From NCBI GenBank assembly GCA_963513935.1, contig OY740774.1, positions 26,865,949 to 26,929,948 of the forward strand: 64,000 nt of DNA, read 5' to 3'. The stretch is from Aphrophora alni (Eukaryota; Arthropoda; Insecta; Hemiptera; Aphrophoridae). The notes beneath the pieces are model-generated. The model was not told the origin of the DNA. It saw only the letters and a list, made by a program, of their open reading frames with translations, and ran no database searches. The translations under genes and the position numbers were made by a program. This document shows positions 10,021 to 19,661 of the stretch, piece by piece (within the stretch, counting starts at the first letter, position 1; the number at the start of each line of letters is the position of its first letter).

Positions 10021-10338
10021 CTCGACAGGGGCAGCTTCCCTATCCAGTGGAAGATTGCGGGTCTCCGGGTTATAACCAAGGGACCAGAGAGGGACCCGGC
10101 ATCCACCAAATCATACCGCCCGCTTTCCGTACTGTCTACATTGGGAAATCTCTTCGAGAAGGTCGTTGAGAGAAGACTAAGGCACCACGTCGAGGAGAGC
10201 GGCCTTGTATCAGAGACCCAGTTCGGCTTTATGAGAGGAAGGTCTGCGGAGGACGCCATATTAGCGGTCGTCAGCGGAGCTGAAGACACGCCACAAATAC
10301 GTCGGGATCCTGGCGGTGGACATCCAGGGAGCCTTTGA
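8968..10338 (+). CDS. Chimeric ORF: virus-like N-like protein plus RT (456 aa, complete)
   Basis: The ATG at 8968 follows an A/T-rich leader and opens a 456-codon frame. Residues 1 to about 351 come from the inserted segment: a charged, Lys-rich N-terminus, then a largely helical part with a CKHNECKCC cluster near residues 152-160 and no signal peptide or membrane segment. Residues about 352-456 are element-2 RT (fingers), joined in frame, ending out of frame in PGGGHPGSL. Length and composition suit a nucleocapsid or coat protein of an RNA virus, but no family-defining motif was recognised; a non-viral origin is not excluded. No stop has accumulated in the viral part of any of the four copies. 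Confidence 0.6.
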   Translation: MSSDNYQHMDKVYTKEEISRIAPNYRGKPENFNPKFKAAKKAAKTQNKVEKLTEQVIEPAIIVKVPAPSHLYTGEATPTIEKVLWAEEVVEEEGNPMFEKHQDRFVRTFFYSTKPTYSLGQDADDYENKVIVWAIQLSILLRQNASTCKHNECKCCIRLQDLVPTSFVEEFERANGGQYREFRLKTCSFIKLCGKIQEERYTTTDVVSYLVAQLSYIRGLCKGEALKESHPIPIVELQPEVLRKEAYKPDYKDAVAPKECTHVSAERLWMYASQLCYNNEQFPANIAPEGVQTSKLRLKPDWLSVETEVSAVKRDWHENLAIDLVKSVGLVMLDRMKASYCKHCCAGLVTRLDRGSFPIQWKIAGLRVITKGPERDPASTKSYRPLSVLSTLGNLFEKVVERRLRHHVEESGLVSETQFGFMRGRSAEDAILAVVSGAEDTPQIRRDPGGGHPGSL

Positions 10339-10678
10339 CAACGCCTGGTGGCCCGCAATAGTAAGAAGACTGTTGGACGGAGGGGTTCCAAGGAACCTTT
10401 ACAGGGTAACCTCCGTCTTCTTGGCCAACAGAGAAGTAGCCTTCTCTACAGAGGATTGGACCATCAGGCGAAGAGTCAACAGAGGCTGTCCGCAGGGATC
10501 CATACTGGGTCCCCTGCTGTGGAATATACTCTTCGAAAACGTCCTGGCGGGGAGAATGCCGCCGGGGGTTCGTGTTGTGACGTACGCTGACGACGTCGGC
10601 GTCCTTGTGGGAGCAGACAATAGAGCCGAGCTGGAGTCTACCTCGGAGAGGGTGCTCCGAAGAATGGGAAGAAGATAA
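10021..10678 (+). pseudogene. Element-2 LINE RT palm, copy 2
   Basis: The RT resumes with LDRGSFPIQWKIAGLRV and SYRPLSVLS. The ancestral frameshift lies between about 10285 and 10315, after which motif A (VDIQGAFDNAWWP), motif B (GCPQGSILGPLLWN) and motif C (TYADDVGVLV, near 10580) are read in the frame of 10316-10678. The gene stops at a TAA soon after motif C, without thumb, C-terminal zinc motif or 3' UTR. Sequence type (GLRVIT, DPAST) matches the copy at 27368 and differs from those at 954, 39645 and 45471. Confidence 0.8.
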
Positions 10679-10685
10679 AATTTAC

Positions 10686-12063
10686 TGTACTGAATGAGTG
10701 CTTATCAGCGGACATCTTCCTCCTCCTTCATGAAACATTCTTCAGTGCTTCAATAAGACCAATGATGAGGTGCAGCCCTCCAAACACAAATGAAGTCGCA
10801 TTCCTAAACATTTGCAGGGTTGGCCACTTCCTTCTTGCAATTAAAAGAGTCCATTTGGGAGAAGGTCCGGTTTGTGAATCATCAGTTTCCTCTAACAGAC
10901 CTCCTTTTCATCCTTCCTTCCGCGATCAGTTTAACACCCAAACAAGAGATTGGTTGTATGACCTAAAAGACAAGTTTGAAAGCCATGAATCCTACCTCCT
11001 TGCATCCGCAGGAATGCTTATGGGAATGCATAATGCATTGTCAACTACCGTGGGACTTGCTGCTGCTAATTACCTACAAGATCCTATCTCTGCTCACGTT
11101 ACCACTCTCAGGTCGAGCGACGATTCAATGACTCTTTTCTTGGCCGCAGCAAGGAATGATCTAGGTATTGCATTTGAAATAAATAGGAAGAGCTTGAAAC
11201 TGTTGGGTATTAATTTGAGCCTATCCAAAACATTTGCCTTTGAATATGGGTATGGAGAGTACACGTCATGGTTTCAAGACGGTGACTTTATAGCTCAGTT
11301 TGGGGTTGAAACATCTAATATTAGACCTCAGGGGAGAAACCCTATGGATGATTTCTTCTCCATTGCCAAGAGCACGTCAGTCTCACAACAAAGGCTTGAG
11401 ATGAACCCATTTGGTGCTGAGGCCAAGATAAGAATAGGCATTGACAATTGCAGAAGAGTGTGGAGGATAAAGCTTGACCCAAACAAGAGGGAAGGAGTTT
11501 CAGGCCGTGTGTTGTTGTTGTCTGATGGTGGGCTGAATCCTTGGTCATCCATGTGCTGTCACCTTGAAGAAACCTCCATTAAGGAGCACTTTGCCACCAC
11601 AGACGCTGAGAAAGAATACCTATTGAGAGTGAGGCACCCTGAGAACCCATTCTCTGGAAATCCAGAAGAAGAGGTCACGTATTCTGTTGACAAAGGACAT
11701 GTTGTTACTGATTTTACAGAGGTTCCTAGGACTGTATTCCATTACGTAAGAAGGACAAACAGGACAACCAAATCTGCTGGAACCCCTCGAGCTGCCATTG
11801 AGGATGCAAACAGGAGGGTCCTATCCTTGGTAGAAACTGCAGACTTGACAACCAAGCTCAAAGCGCCTAGTACAAGCATATCATTACAGGAGTACGTAAT
11901 AAACCACCTTAAGTTCCTCCGCAGTGAAAGTACACTGAGTTCTGATGAGTCAGAGAGGTTTGATAAAGCTATGTCAGTGTTAACGGGGTCTCTGCTACCT
12001 TCCAAGATTACTGAAAGTGACCTTGAAGATTGGATGCCGCATGATCTACGTTACTATATTTAA
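10686..12063 (+). CDS. Endogenous orthomyxovirus-like PB1 fragment, intact 433-codon ORF (copy 2)
   Basis: The ORF runs from ATG 10762 to the stop at 12061 and is uninterrupted. It holds motifs B, C (SSDDS, about 11111) and D (about 11204) and the SDGGLNPW motif (about 11520). Upstream, five bases are missing from motif A compared with copy 1 (TGTACTG directly followed by AATGAG). That breaks the link to any longer polymerase frame. One residue change (Trp for Phe after CRRV, 11461) is private to this copy. The segment follows the truncated element-2 RT. It also preserves the empty site of LINE C (TGTACTGAATGAGT, 10686-10699). Confidence 0.85.
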
Positions 12064-12378
12064 TCCAACAATTGATTTTCTTTTGCATTAAAATGGTTAT
12101 TTTGATGCCCTCTACCATCTTAATGATTAAGATACCCTCTACCAGATATCTTAATGCCACCAAACCTCGTTCCAACTGAGGATTTTCTAGGATATGGCCC
12201 CCTAGACCAATTGACTTTGGAGGTAAAGATGAGGATCCGTAACATCCATTTTGTTACCGACAATTCTGAATTAGCCAGGCTATGCTCAAGGAAGTGACGC
12301 CGCCCTTCTAGTTCTAGCACCTAGTTCTCATTTGAAACTCTTCTCGAATCTGTACTGGACAATGACATCTTAGAACCG
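12064..12378 (+). other. Linker, unit 2
   Basis: This is nearly identical to 3692-4006, including the paired CCCTCTACCA repeats (from about 12108 and 12135). No gene was recognised. Confidence 0.5.
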
Positions 12379-12762
12379 TTGAGGATAATAGGGTGGGACA
12401 GGGGAGAAAACGTAAACTGGCTTTGCAAGGTGAGCGGAAAGGTATTTCAGAGGATGATGAGGGCACAGAGAATTTATATAGGGTTGCAAAGCTGCAGGGT
12501 GAGAGAATTTCTAAAAGTGGATAGATGCTTTAAATGTCAGGGACACGGGCACATTGCAAGATTCTGTGGGAACGAGGTTGTTTGTTCAAGATGCGGAGAG
12601 GAGGGACACCATGGGAGTACATGTAGAAGAACACAATGGGAGAGATGCATAAACTGTTACAGACTAGGGTATGGGAGATGGGACCATCCAACCTCCTGGT
12701 CGGAGTGCGCGGTTATTGTAAAAATGTTGAAGAGGATGAGAAACAACACTAAGTATGACTAA
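12379..12762 (+). pseudogene. Element-1 gag zinc knuckles, copy 2
   Basis: The same three-knuckle ORF1 end as at 4007, uninterrupted. It reads GWDRGENVNW where copy 1 has GRDRG, and ECAVIVKML where copies 1, 5 and 6 have ECAVNVKML; both changes are shared with copies 3 and 4. Its stop overlaps the ORF2 ATG at 12755. Confidence 0.8.
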
Positions 12763-13144
12763 GATTGCACAAGTAAATGTAGACAGAGCGCAGAGGGTGG
12801 TAGCGGAGGTTCGAGAGGTAGCGGTTAGGGAGAAACTCGAAGTACTGGCAATACAGGAGCCATATACGTTTAGGGGGAAGGTTGTGGGATTTGGGACGGA
12901 ATGGAGGATAATATACGATGAAAGGGCAGTAAAACCGTGGGCGGCCGTAATAGTAACGAACAAGGAGATAGGAGTAATGATGATAAGGAGCTTGAGTGGA
13001 AGTCATTGGGTGACGGTAGAATTAAGGTTGAAAGATGGAAGGAGGATGTATGTGATCTCTATGTATTGCCGGTACAGAGAGAGGATAGACAGATACATAG
13101 AAAGGATAGAAAAATACTCAAACTTTAATATAACAATAAAATGA
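12755..13144 (+). pseudogene. Element-1 endonuclease N-terminus, copy 2
   Basis: 129 codons from MTKIAQVNVD through QEPYTFRGK to NITIK, without the one-base insertion of copy 1. It is cut off at the same place by AT-rich sequence, so the catalytic residues of the endonuclease are missing. Confidence 0.8.
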
Positions 13145-14170
13145 TACACAATTTAAAAAATATAGTTTATTTTAAAATGAAACTTAGTTGACATGTAGAA
13201 AGAAGTAGATGATATTCCATTTAAAACCAAGAATAAAATCCGCATAATGTAAACAAAATTTGCATTTACATAAAAATAAAATGATTAGTTATTATACCAG
13301 GATGATGATGAATGAATGTGTGTGTGAACATTATTCTAATTATTAATGTTAAATCGATTATAGCTGGGTAATGACTCTGAAATTCATTGCAAAAAATGAT
13401 AAGGACTAGTCCTACAAATACATGAAGCAATGAATGATATGATTTATGTGTAATGTTGCTGTGCACAATGAACTAGACTATTTGAGTAGGAAATTATTCC
13501 GTTTAAATTACCAATTAGCCGTAGATGAACACAGTACATCGATGTGCCTAAAATGCTGTGGGAAGATACGGTGATTTAGGGTTGGGTATCCTACCAAAAT
13601 ACCCAGTAACTATCCTTGTATCATTTTACGACGACAAAAAATGATAATGAGTATAGTGATTTTTGTTTGTTGGTGTCATACAACCTTCGTAAAATGTTAA
13701 GTGTAAAATATGACAACGATTGATTAGGTTAGGTAGCTTAGAAGAACAGGTTAGGTAGGTTATCTCATAGGATAGAATTTTTCCTCTCTTTTTAAGTTAG
13801 GTAAGGTTAAGATAATTAAATAAGTGAATCATAAATGAATTGAGTGCTTTTGTTTTTAATTGTAATAATAAAAGAATTTTTTTTTGAAGAATTTAAATAA
13901 ATAAGAAAAGAATTACAAATGTGATTTTACATACTGTATAATAATAATACAAATATAACAAAGTATTTTGAATTAATAATAAATAATTGAACTATGGTTA
14001 GTTTGGGTTAGGTGTATCTTATATCTATTTGATTTAATAACAACACTCTAATTAAATGTTCCTAGAAAAATATTGAATATCCAATCAATCAATATTAAAT
14101 AATTGAACAATGGTTAGTTTAGGTTAGGTTAGGTGTATCTTTTATCTACTTATATCTATTTGATATCCAA
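13145..14170. repeat. AT-rich unit segment, unit 2
   Basis: Copy of 4758-5845. The second half of the internal tandem duplication has lost about 45 bp at about 14163-14166 ('ttgatatccaatc' in place of the longer form). TTAGG-like runs are near 13725-13765 and 14115-14135. No gene seen. Confidence 0.65.
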
Positions 14171-14819
14171 TCATTACTGGGTTTCATTACACTTGATCTG
14201 AGGGTTTTCTTCTTTCTTTCTGAGGGATATTACCTTCAAACCTCGCCCCAGTAAGTAAAACCCTTAGGGTCTGGGCATTCTTTCTTAAATCTTATCCATA
14301 TATATCTATACTATATTCTAGAATATTATATTTATCTATATCTATAATTATATATATATCTATATCTTAATCTACATCATCTTACTCCAGCAACATCCTC
14401 ACTCATCATATCATCACAAGTTCAGTTAAATTAATAATCTTCCTTCTCAGTATTCCTCTAAATTCTTTCTCATCACTGATTTCTTCCTTCAGCACCTTGT
14501 GGACTTGGTTCAGCGGCGGCGGGATCGGCCAGGTTTTGCGGTTCTCATTTTCAGTTTCCAAGGCTCAACACAGTTTTAAAGTCCAATTTCATAAAATTTC
14601 AAGTAGTTTCCAAATTCTAAGTACAGTCCACAGTTCAATTTCAAGTTTCAAGTAATTTAAAGTAATTTCAAGTTTCTAAAAGTTTCAAGTAGGTCCAAAG
14701 TTTATTTTCAAGTAAGTTTCTATAGTTTCAAGTAAGTTTCCAAGTTTTTCAGTTTCAAGTAAGTTCATTTCTAAAGTTTTAAGTAAGTTTCCAAATTTTT
14801 CAGGTTTCAAGTAAGTCCA
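14171..14819 (+). promoter_or_regulatory. Element-2 5' region, truncated by inversion junction (unit 2)
   Basis: The same 5' region as at 5846, but it stops inside the CAAGTAAGT repeats at about 14819, where inverted element-2 sequence begins. About 190 bp of repeats and leader present in unit 3 (about 23840-24030) are missing here. Confidence 0.55.
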
Positions 14820-15767
14820 AATTTACTCCAGCAAAGATCCTGCAGCCAGGCGGGAATCCAGTGATTTTCCCCCTGAAAGCGTAGGGCTCCTGGACCAGTA
14901 GGACGTCCACTCCTAGCGTTATGGCGTTCTTGACCAAGCAGTCGGTCGACTGCTTGCCTCGGCCGAGGTTGATCTGCCCCACCATCAGGTTGCGTTTGGT
15001 GTGATTACGCGCCATAATCAGTATTCTTGACAAGTATTTCTACTGCCTTCTTGTAGGTGGTGCAGTCTCGGTCGTGGTAGGAGTGTTTGCTTGGAAGTCC
15101 TCGGTACCTGCACACAACGCAGACGGGGGGTTTCTCAGCGTCTGGACAGCTGTTCTCTTTGTGGCCATCTTTACCGCAGTGCCGACATGTTTCCTTCTCT
15201 GACGAGCATCTTGCCGCCACGTGGCCGAACCTTTGGCATCTGAAGCATCTGGTGGCTACAACGTAATCCTCTACGCGGATTGAAGACCAACCCACGTATA
15301 CTCTGCCTTCTTGTTTGAGCTTCCTCCGCAGGTCCGGTTCTACTTCGGCGACCCAGTTGGTGTTGTCTCCGTCCCTCCTTCAGGTTTTGAAGACGAGTTT
15401 ACACCTCGCTGCGAAGTTCTCGACGTCAGGGAAATTGTTCTTCCTCAGGTCCTCGGTGAAGGCCTCTGGCTCTCTGGTTCTCGGAACTCCTCTGAGAATC
15501 ATGCGTGGTTTTCTGCCTCTCAGTTCCTTCGCTTGTAGTACAGAGCTCTTTAGCGCCTCGGAGTCCAGGAGTTTCTTCTTTGACTCAGAGTCGCCCAGAA
15601 GAACAAGAACCTCTCCTCTGCCTCTTGGTATGGCACCTCGGACCTTCAGTCGTCCTCCCTCCGTAACATCGATCCCTTCGAGCCTCGGTTAGTGCTGAAA
15701 GAGAGGTACAGATGTTGTAGAGGAGTAATGAAATGACGGAAGGTGATGTAGGTGAGCGGAGACCAAG
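14820..15767 (-). pseudogene. Inverted element-2 fragment: gag zinc knuckles and ORF2 start
   Basis: The minus strand of this stretch matches 24030-24973 of unit 3: leader, gag with the shared in-frame TGA, zinc knuckles (CFRCQRFGHVAARC, minus strand near 15245) and ORF2 start (MARNHTK at about 15015). It is the only element-2 piece in opposite orientation. The left end lies in the CAAGTAAGT repeats; the right end abuts LINE C at 15767/15768. The rest of element 2 and the N-like insertion are absent from this unit, so the event combined inversion with loss of about 3 kb. Confidence 0.8.
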
Positions 15768-16032
15768 GTACATTAAAGAATTTATAAATGTTACGAGATG
15801 TTTCCAATGTCAGGGCTTTGGTCACATCGGGAAACAATGCGCACAGGATAAGCCCACCTGTGGTTACTGTGGAGAGATTGGACATAAGAGGGAAGACTGC
15901 AAAAAGGACAGGCCAAGATGCGCCAATTGCATGAGATCCGGTAGGAAGTCTGACCACAGGACAGACAATAGAGAGTGTGAAACGCTCAGACAGGCGTATA
16001 GATTTGAGATTCAACGAATTGACTATGAGTGA
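15768..16032 (+). pseudogene. LINE C ORF1 (gag) C-terminal zinc knuckles, truncated
   Basis: Reads YIKEFINVTRCFQCQGFGHIGKQC, CGYCGEIGHKREDC and a third CANC...H...C knuckle, ending in IDYE at TGA 16030. The N-terminal gag is lost by 5' truncation, and the apparent ATG at 15733 lies in the adjoining inverted sequence. The stop overlaps the ORF2 ATG (16025) by 8 bases. Confidence 0.8.
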
Positions 16033-19000
16033 TCCAAAGGCACTGATTCGGGGAATGAGGATGTGCCAGATAAATTTGAGTAGGTCAAAAGTGGCGACTG
16101 CAGAGTTTGTGGTTGCTATGAGACGCGAAAGAATTGATATAGCATTGATTCAGGAACCTTATTCAGTTGCTGGAGGAATAATAGGATTTCCAGGTGCTCA
16201 TAGATTGATTTATAAGAAAGGATTTAACCCACCAATGTCTGCTGTGGTTATTAGAAACAAAGAAATACAAGCTATTAGATTGGACCAGGTAACGACATCC
16301 CATTGCTCGGCAGCAGTTGTGACGAGTGATGGTAAGCACTTTACCATAGTTAGCCTATACTGTCAGTATTCAGACCCGATGACAGAGTATTTGGAGCAAC
16401 TGCAGAAGGCAGTTGATGCGACTAATAATGAAATAATTATAGCAGGAGACATGAATGCAAAATCAGCAGTATGGAATAGTAAAACTACTGATGATAGAGG
16501 AAAGGAGCTGGAAGATTTAATAAGTAGAAATAATCTGTATGTAATAAACGAAGATGGTCAACCATACACGTATTCGGCAACAACTGGAGAGGCCAATATA
16601 GATGTTGCGTTATGTTCTGGTAGAACTATAGGAATAATTAATGAATGGACGGTGTTGAGGGAAGCTACAACAAGTGTACATAGAATGATAACTTGGGTAG
16701 TAGGAATAAAAGTAAACAAAAATGTAGAATACTCTGAGAGATACTCAGTGAAAGCGGCCAACTGGGAAAGATTTGACAGTGAATTAAAAGATACAATAGA
16801 GGAATTTGATGAGATAGAAGATCTCAATAATAAAGTGATCAAGTTAGAAGAACTTGTAATAAGAGCATGTGACAGAAGTATGCCTAGGAAAAGAGTAATG
16901 GAAAAAGCGGTCCCATGGTGGACAAAGGATATTAGAGATAAGAGAAAAGAAGTGAGGAAACTTCGGTCTCAAATGCAGAAGGCTAAAAGACCGGATATAA
17001 GAAGGCAGATTGAAATAGAATTTAAGAAAGAAAGAAATAAATATAAAGAACTTATAAAAGCAGGAAAAAAGAAATCCTGGGAGAACTTTGTCACTGACAT
17101 TGGAAATAAGGATCCGTGGGGAATTGTGTACAAAATCATGGCTGGCAAAAGGAAAAAAGAGCAGATTTTTGCGGGCTTAAGGATGGAGGATGGATTTACT
17201 GGTAATCTTAGAGACACGGCAGTAAAATTACTAAAGGATTTGCTACCAGATGATGATATAAGTATAGAAAATGAAATACACAGGACAATTAGAAATGAGG
17301 CGAAAGAAGAGTCATCTTGTGAAAACATGGAAGAGTTCAGTACCGAAGAAGTCGGTGATGCCATTGACAAAATGAAAAATGGTAAAGCGCCAGGACCAGA
17401 TAGAATTGAGGTTGAAATCGTGAAAAGAATATGGGAAAAATATTCAGAACGACTAAGAAAATTATTTAATGAATGTATAGCTAAGAATACCTTTCCCAGA
17501 AGATGGAAAGAGGGTAGACTATGCATATTTTTAAAGAATGAAGAAAAAGACCCCACGGATCCAAAATCATACAGACCTGTATGTCTTCTGTCACATATTG
17601 GTAAGACTTTAGATAGACTAATAGCAACCAGATTGGTAAGAAAAATTGAAGGTGATAATTGGTTGTCAGATAATCAGTATGGATTTAGACAGGGAAAATC
17701 TACAGAAAAGGCGATTGGAGATGTACTTGGCAGAGTTCAACGCTCTGAATGCAAGTATGTTATAGGCATTTTCTTGGATGTGTCAGGAGCATTTGATAAC
17801 GCTTGGTGGCCGGCAATTATTAATGAACTTAGAAAAAAGGGATGTCCGCAGAATCTGCTCATGATGTATAGGAGTTATTTAAGTGAGAGACTGGCCATCA
17901 TCAAGGATAGAGAAATCATAGAGAGTAAAGAGCTGACCATGGGTTGTCCACAGGGATCTGTGAGTGGGCCGATTCTGTGGAACATTTTATTTAATGGATT
18001 TCTGAATGTTGAATTGGATTCCTGCTGTTCTACTGTTGCTTATGCAGACGATGGACTTCTTCTAGTCGAAGGGAATAGTAGATCCCAGATAGAAAAAGAA
18101 GCAAAGAATGCATTGGGAAAACTTGATGAATGGGCTAAGAATGTCAAGTTGAAATTTAATAATAAAAAGACTGAGGCTTTGATGCTCAAAGGGAAATTGG
18201 AGAGAACACCGATAATAAGAATGGGCCAAAGTAATATAAAGGTAGTTAAAGAGCTAAAATACCTGGGAGTATACCTGGATGATAAACTAAGCTTTAGACC
18301 ACATGTAACGAAAATGGCAGAGAGAACAAAGAAGTTGTTCTTTAAACTACGAAGAGTTGCAAAAGCTGACTGGGGATTAGGACACGAGGCACTTAAAATA
18401 ATTTATAATGGTGTATTCGTACCGGTTATGCTTTATGCAGTTGGAGCATGGGGACATAGAATGGAAGTAGGATACATAGCCAATAAAATGTTGCAAGCTC
18501 AAAGGACGATATTGTTGACCATGACAAGATCATACAGTACCATATCTAGAGATGCTGTAACAGTATTAGCTGGAGTACTACCCATAGATCTGGTAGCAAT
18601 AAGAAGAGCAAAAGCCTATAAATATGAACAAGATGGTAATGGAGAATTTGGTGGTATAAGGCTAGGCACGGGTCTGAGAAAACAGGAAGTGAAAGCTATT
18701 GGTAATAGATGGGCAGCAGTGGAATGGCAGGAAAGATGGGACAGATCGGAAAAGGGAAGAATTACATATAGTTGGCTCCCAAATGTGCAAAAAAGAATGA
18801 GAATGAAATGGTTGAGTGTAAATCATTACTTGTCGCAGCTGTTTTCTGGGCATGGAGATTTCAAAGGCAATCTGAATAGATTTAGATTAGTAGAAGAACC
18901 TGGATGTGACTGTGGATATCATCAAGAGGATGTATGGCATATTTTAAAAGATTGTAAATTGTATGATAATGAAAGAATGGTTCTCAAAAATGAAATGAAC

Positions 19001-19123
19001 ACTCTTGGAGTTGATTGGGAGGAGTCAGTAGACGTCTGGATCTCGGGACCGGAGATGGTTTCCCTTTTGAGCCGGTTCGCTGAAAATGTACTAAAAGAAA
19101 AGAGAATAAGAGAAAATGATTAA
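16025..19123 (+). CDS. LINE C ORF2: endonuclease-reverse transcriptase (1032 aa)
   Basis: This intact ORF encodes the replication protein of an R1-clade LINE, which nicks target DNA and copies the LINE RNA onto it. From the ATG at 16025, endonuclease motifs are QINLSRSK (about residue 15), QEPYSV (about 43) and GDMNAKS (about 140). The usual SDH of the endonuclease is SVH here (about 217, GTA for an Asp codon). The RT has GKAPGPDRIE, motif A FLDVSGAFDNAWWP (about 580), motif B GCPQGSVSGP (about 640) and motif C AYADDG (about 671). A C-terminal zinc motif CDCGYHQEDVWHILKDC sits near 959. The length suits a full ORF2. I chose ATG 16025 because it overlaps the ORF1 stop. The SVH change may weaken the endonuclease. 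Confidence 0.9.
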   Translation: MSDPKALIRGMRMCQINLSRSKVATAEFVVAMRRERIDIALIQEPYSVAGGIIGFPGAHRLIYKKGFNPPMSAVVIRNKEIQAIRLDQVTTSHCSAAVVTSDGKHFTIVSLYCQYSDPMTEYLEQLQKAVDATNNEIIIAGDMNAKSAVWNSKTTDDRGKELEDLISRNNLYVINEDGQPYTYSATTGEANIDVALCSGRTIGIINEWTVLREATTSVHRMITWVVGIKVNKNVEYSERYSVKAANWERFDSELKDTIEEFDEIEDLNNKVIKLEELVIRACDRSMPRKRVMEKAVPWWTKDIRDKRKEVRKLRSQMQKAKRPDIRRQIEIEFKKERNKYKELIKAGKKKSWENFVTDIGNKDPWGIVYKIMAGKRKKEQIFAGLRMEDGFTGNLRDTAVKLLKDLLPDDDISIENEIHRTIRNEAKEESSCENMEEFSTEEVGDAIDKMKNGKAPGPDRIEVEIVKRIWEKYSERLRKLFNECIAKNTFPRRWKEGRLCIFLKNEEKDPTDPKSYRPVCLLSHIGKTLDRLIATRLVRKIEGDNWLSDNQYGFRQGKSTEKAIGDVLGRVQRSECKYVIGIFLDVSGAFDNAWWPAIINELRKKGCPQNLLMMYRSYLSERLAIIKDREIIESKELTMGCPQGSVSGPILWNILFNGFLNVELDSCCSTVAYADDGLLLVEGNSRSQIEKEAKNALGKLDEWAKNVKLKFNNKKTEALMLKGKLERTPIIRMGQSNIKVVKELKYLGVYLDDKLSFRPHVTKMAERTKKLFFKLRRVAKADWGLGHEALKIIYNGVFVPVMLYAVGAWGHRMEVGYIANKMLQAQRTILLTMTRSYSTISRDAVTVLAGVLPIDLVAIRRAKAYKYEQDGNGEFGGIRLGTGLRKQEVKAIGNRWAAVEWQERWDRSEKGRITYSWLPNVQKRMRMKWLSVNHYLSQLFSGHGDFKGNLNRFRLVEEPGCDCGYHQEDVWHILKDCKLYDNERMVLKNEMNTLGVDWEESVDVWISGPEMVSLLSRFAENVLKEKRIREND

Positions 19124-19661
19124 AAATTGTATAGTAATAAAATAGCATAAGTTAGGATTAAGATGTACACAAGAGCCAAAGACAAGATTAGTCTTTGGGC
19201 CTTGTAATTAAAGGCACAAGGCATATAGATATAAGTTTAGCTAAGAAGTCAAGCTCAATAGGTTAAGGTTTATTAATTATAGATTTATATTTTGTTTGTT
19301 ATATTTTGTTAATTGTTAAGTTCAATGTAATATGGACAAGGCAGTGGTTTCGGCAGTGGTGCGATATCCAGTTTGTTTTGTTTATAAATGAATTTGTGAT
19401 GTCTAGGGCGCTCACCTATAGTTTTAGGTGGGTGTAATTTTTTCACCCCTATGGGGAAGATATATTTTTTGTTAATTTTTGCTTATTTTTGAAAATGTTA
19501 AATTCAGATAATAATATTTTGTTAAATGTATTAAGTTGTTTGCAAGGCGCAAAAGTGCAACAATAGTTAATATGAGTTTAGGTTAATCACTCCTAATGGG
19601 TTCTTCCCGGGTGGGAGTGAATTAAGTTAAGCCATCCAATGAAAAAAAAAAAAAAAAAAAA
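19124..19661 (+). other. LINE C 3' UTR and poly(A)
   Basis: About 520 bases of AT-rich untranslated sequence end in 'gccatccaatg' and 20 A residues. A small inverted motif lies near the end ('cactcctaatgggttcttcccgggtgggagtg', about 19587-19618): CACTCC and GGGAGTG can pair. It could be a 3' structure read by the RT; that is inference. Confidence 0.75.

Larger units (their letters stand above)
15768..19661 (+). mobile_element. LINE C, 5'-truncated R1-clade retrotransposon (copy 1)
   Basis: This holds the end of ORF1, a complete ORF2, a 3' UTR and a 20-base poly(A) (19642-19661). The sequence TGTACTGAATGAGT follows the poly(A). This copy lacks the matching 5' target duplication because its left end is joined to the inverted element-2 piece. 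The 5' end falls within two bases of that of the copy at 28047, so both descend from one insertion. The shift between the copies is 12,277 bp. Confidence 0.85.

Noticed and set aside
16969..17556. 195-codon minus-strand ORF opposite LINE C RT
   Set aside because: Antisense shadow of an intact ORF2; composition follows from the plus-strand codons.
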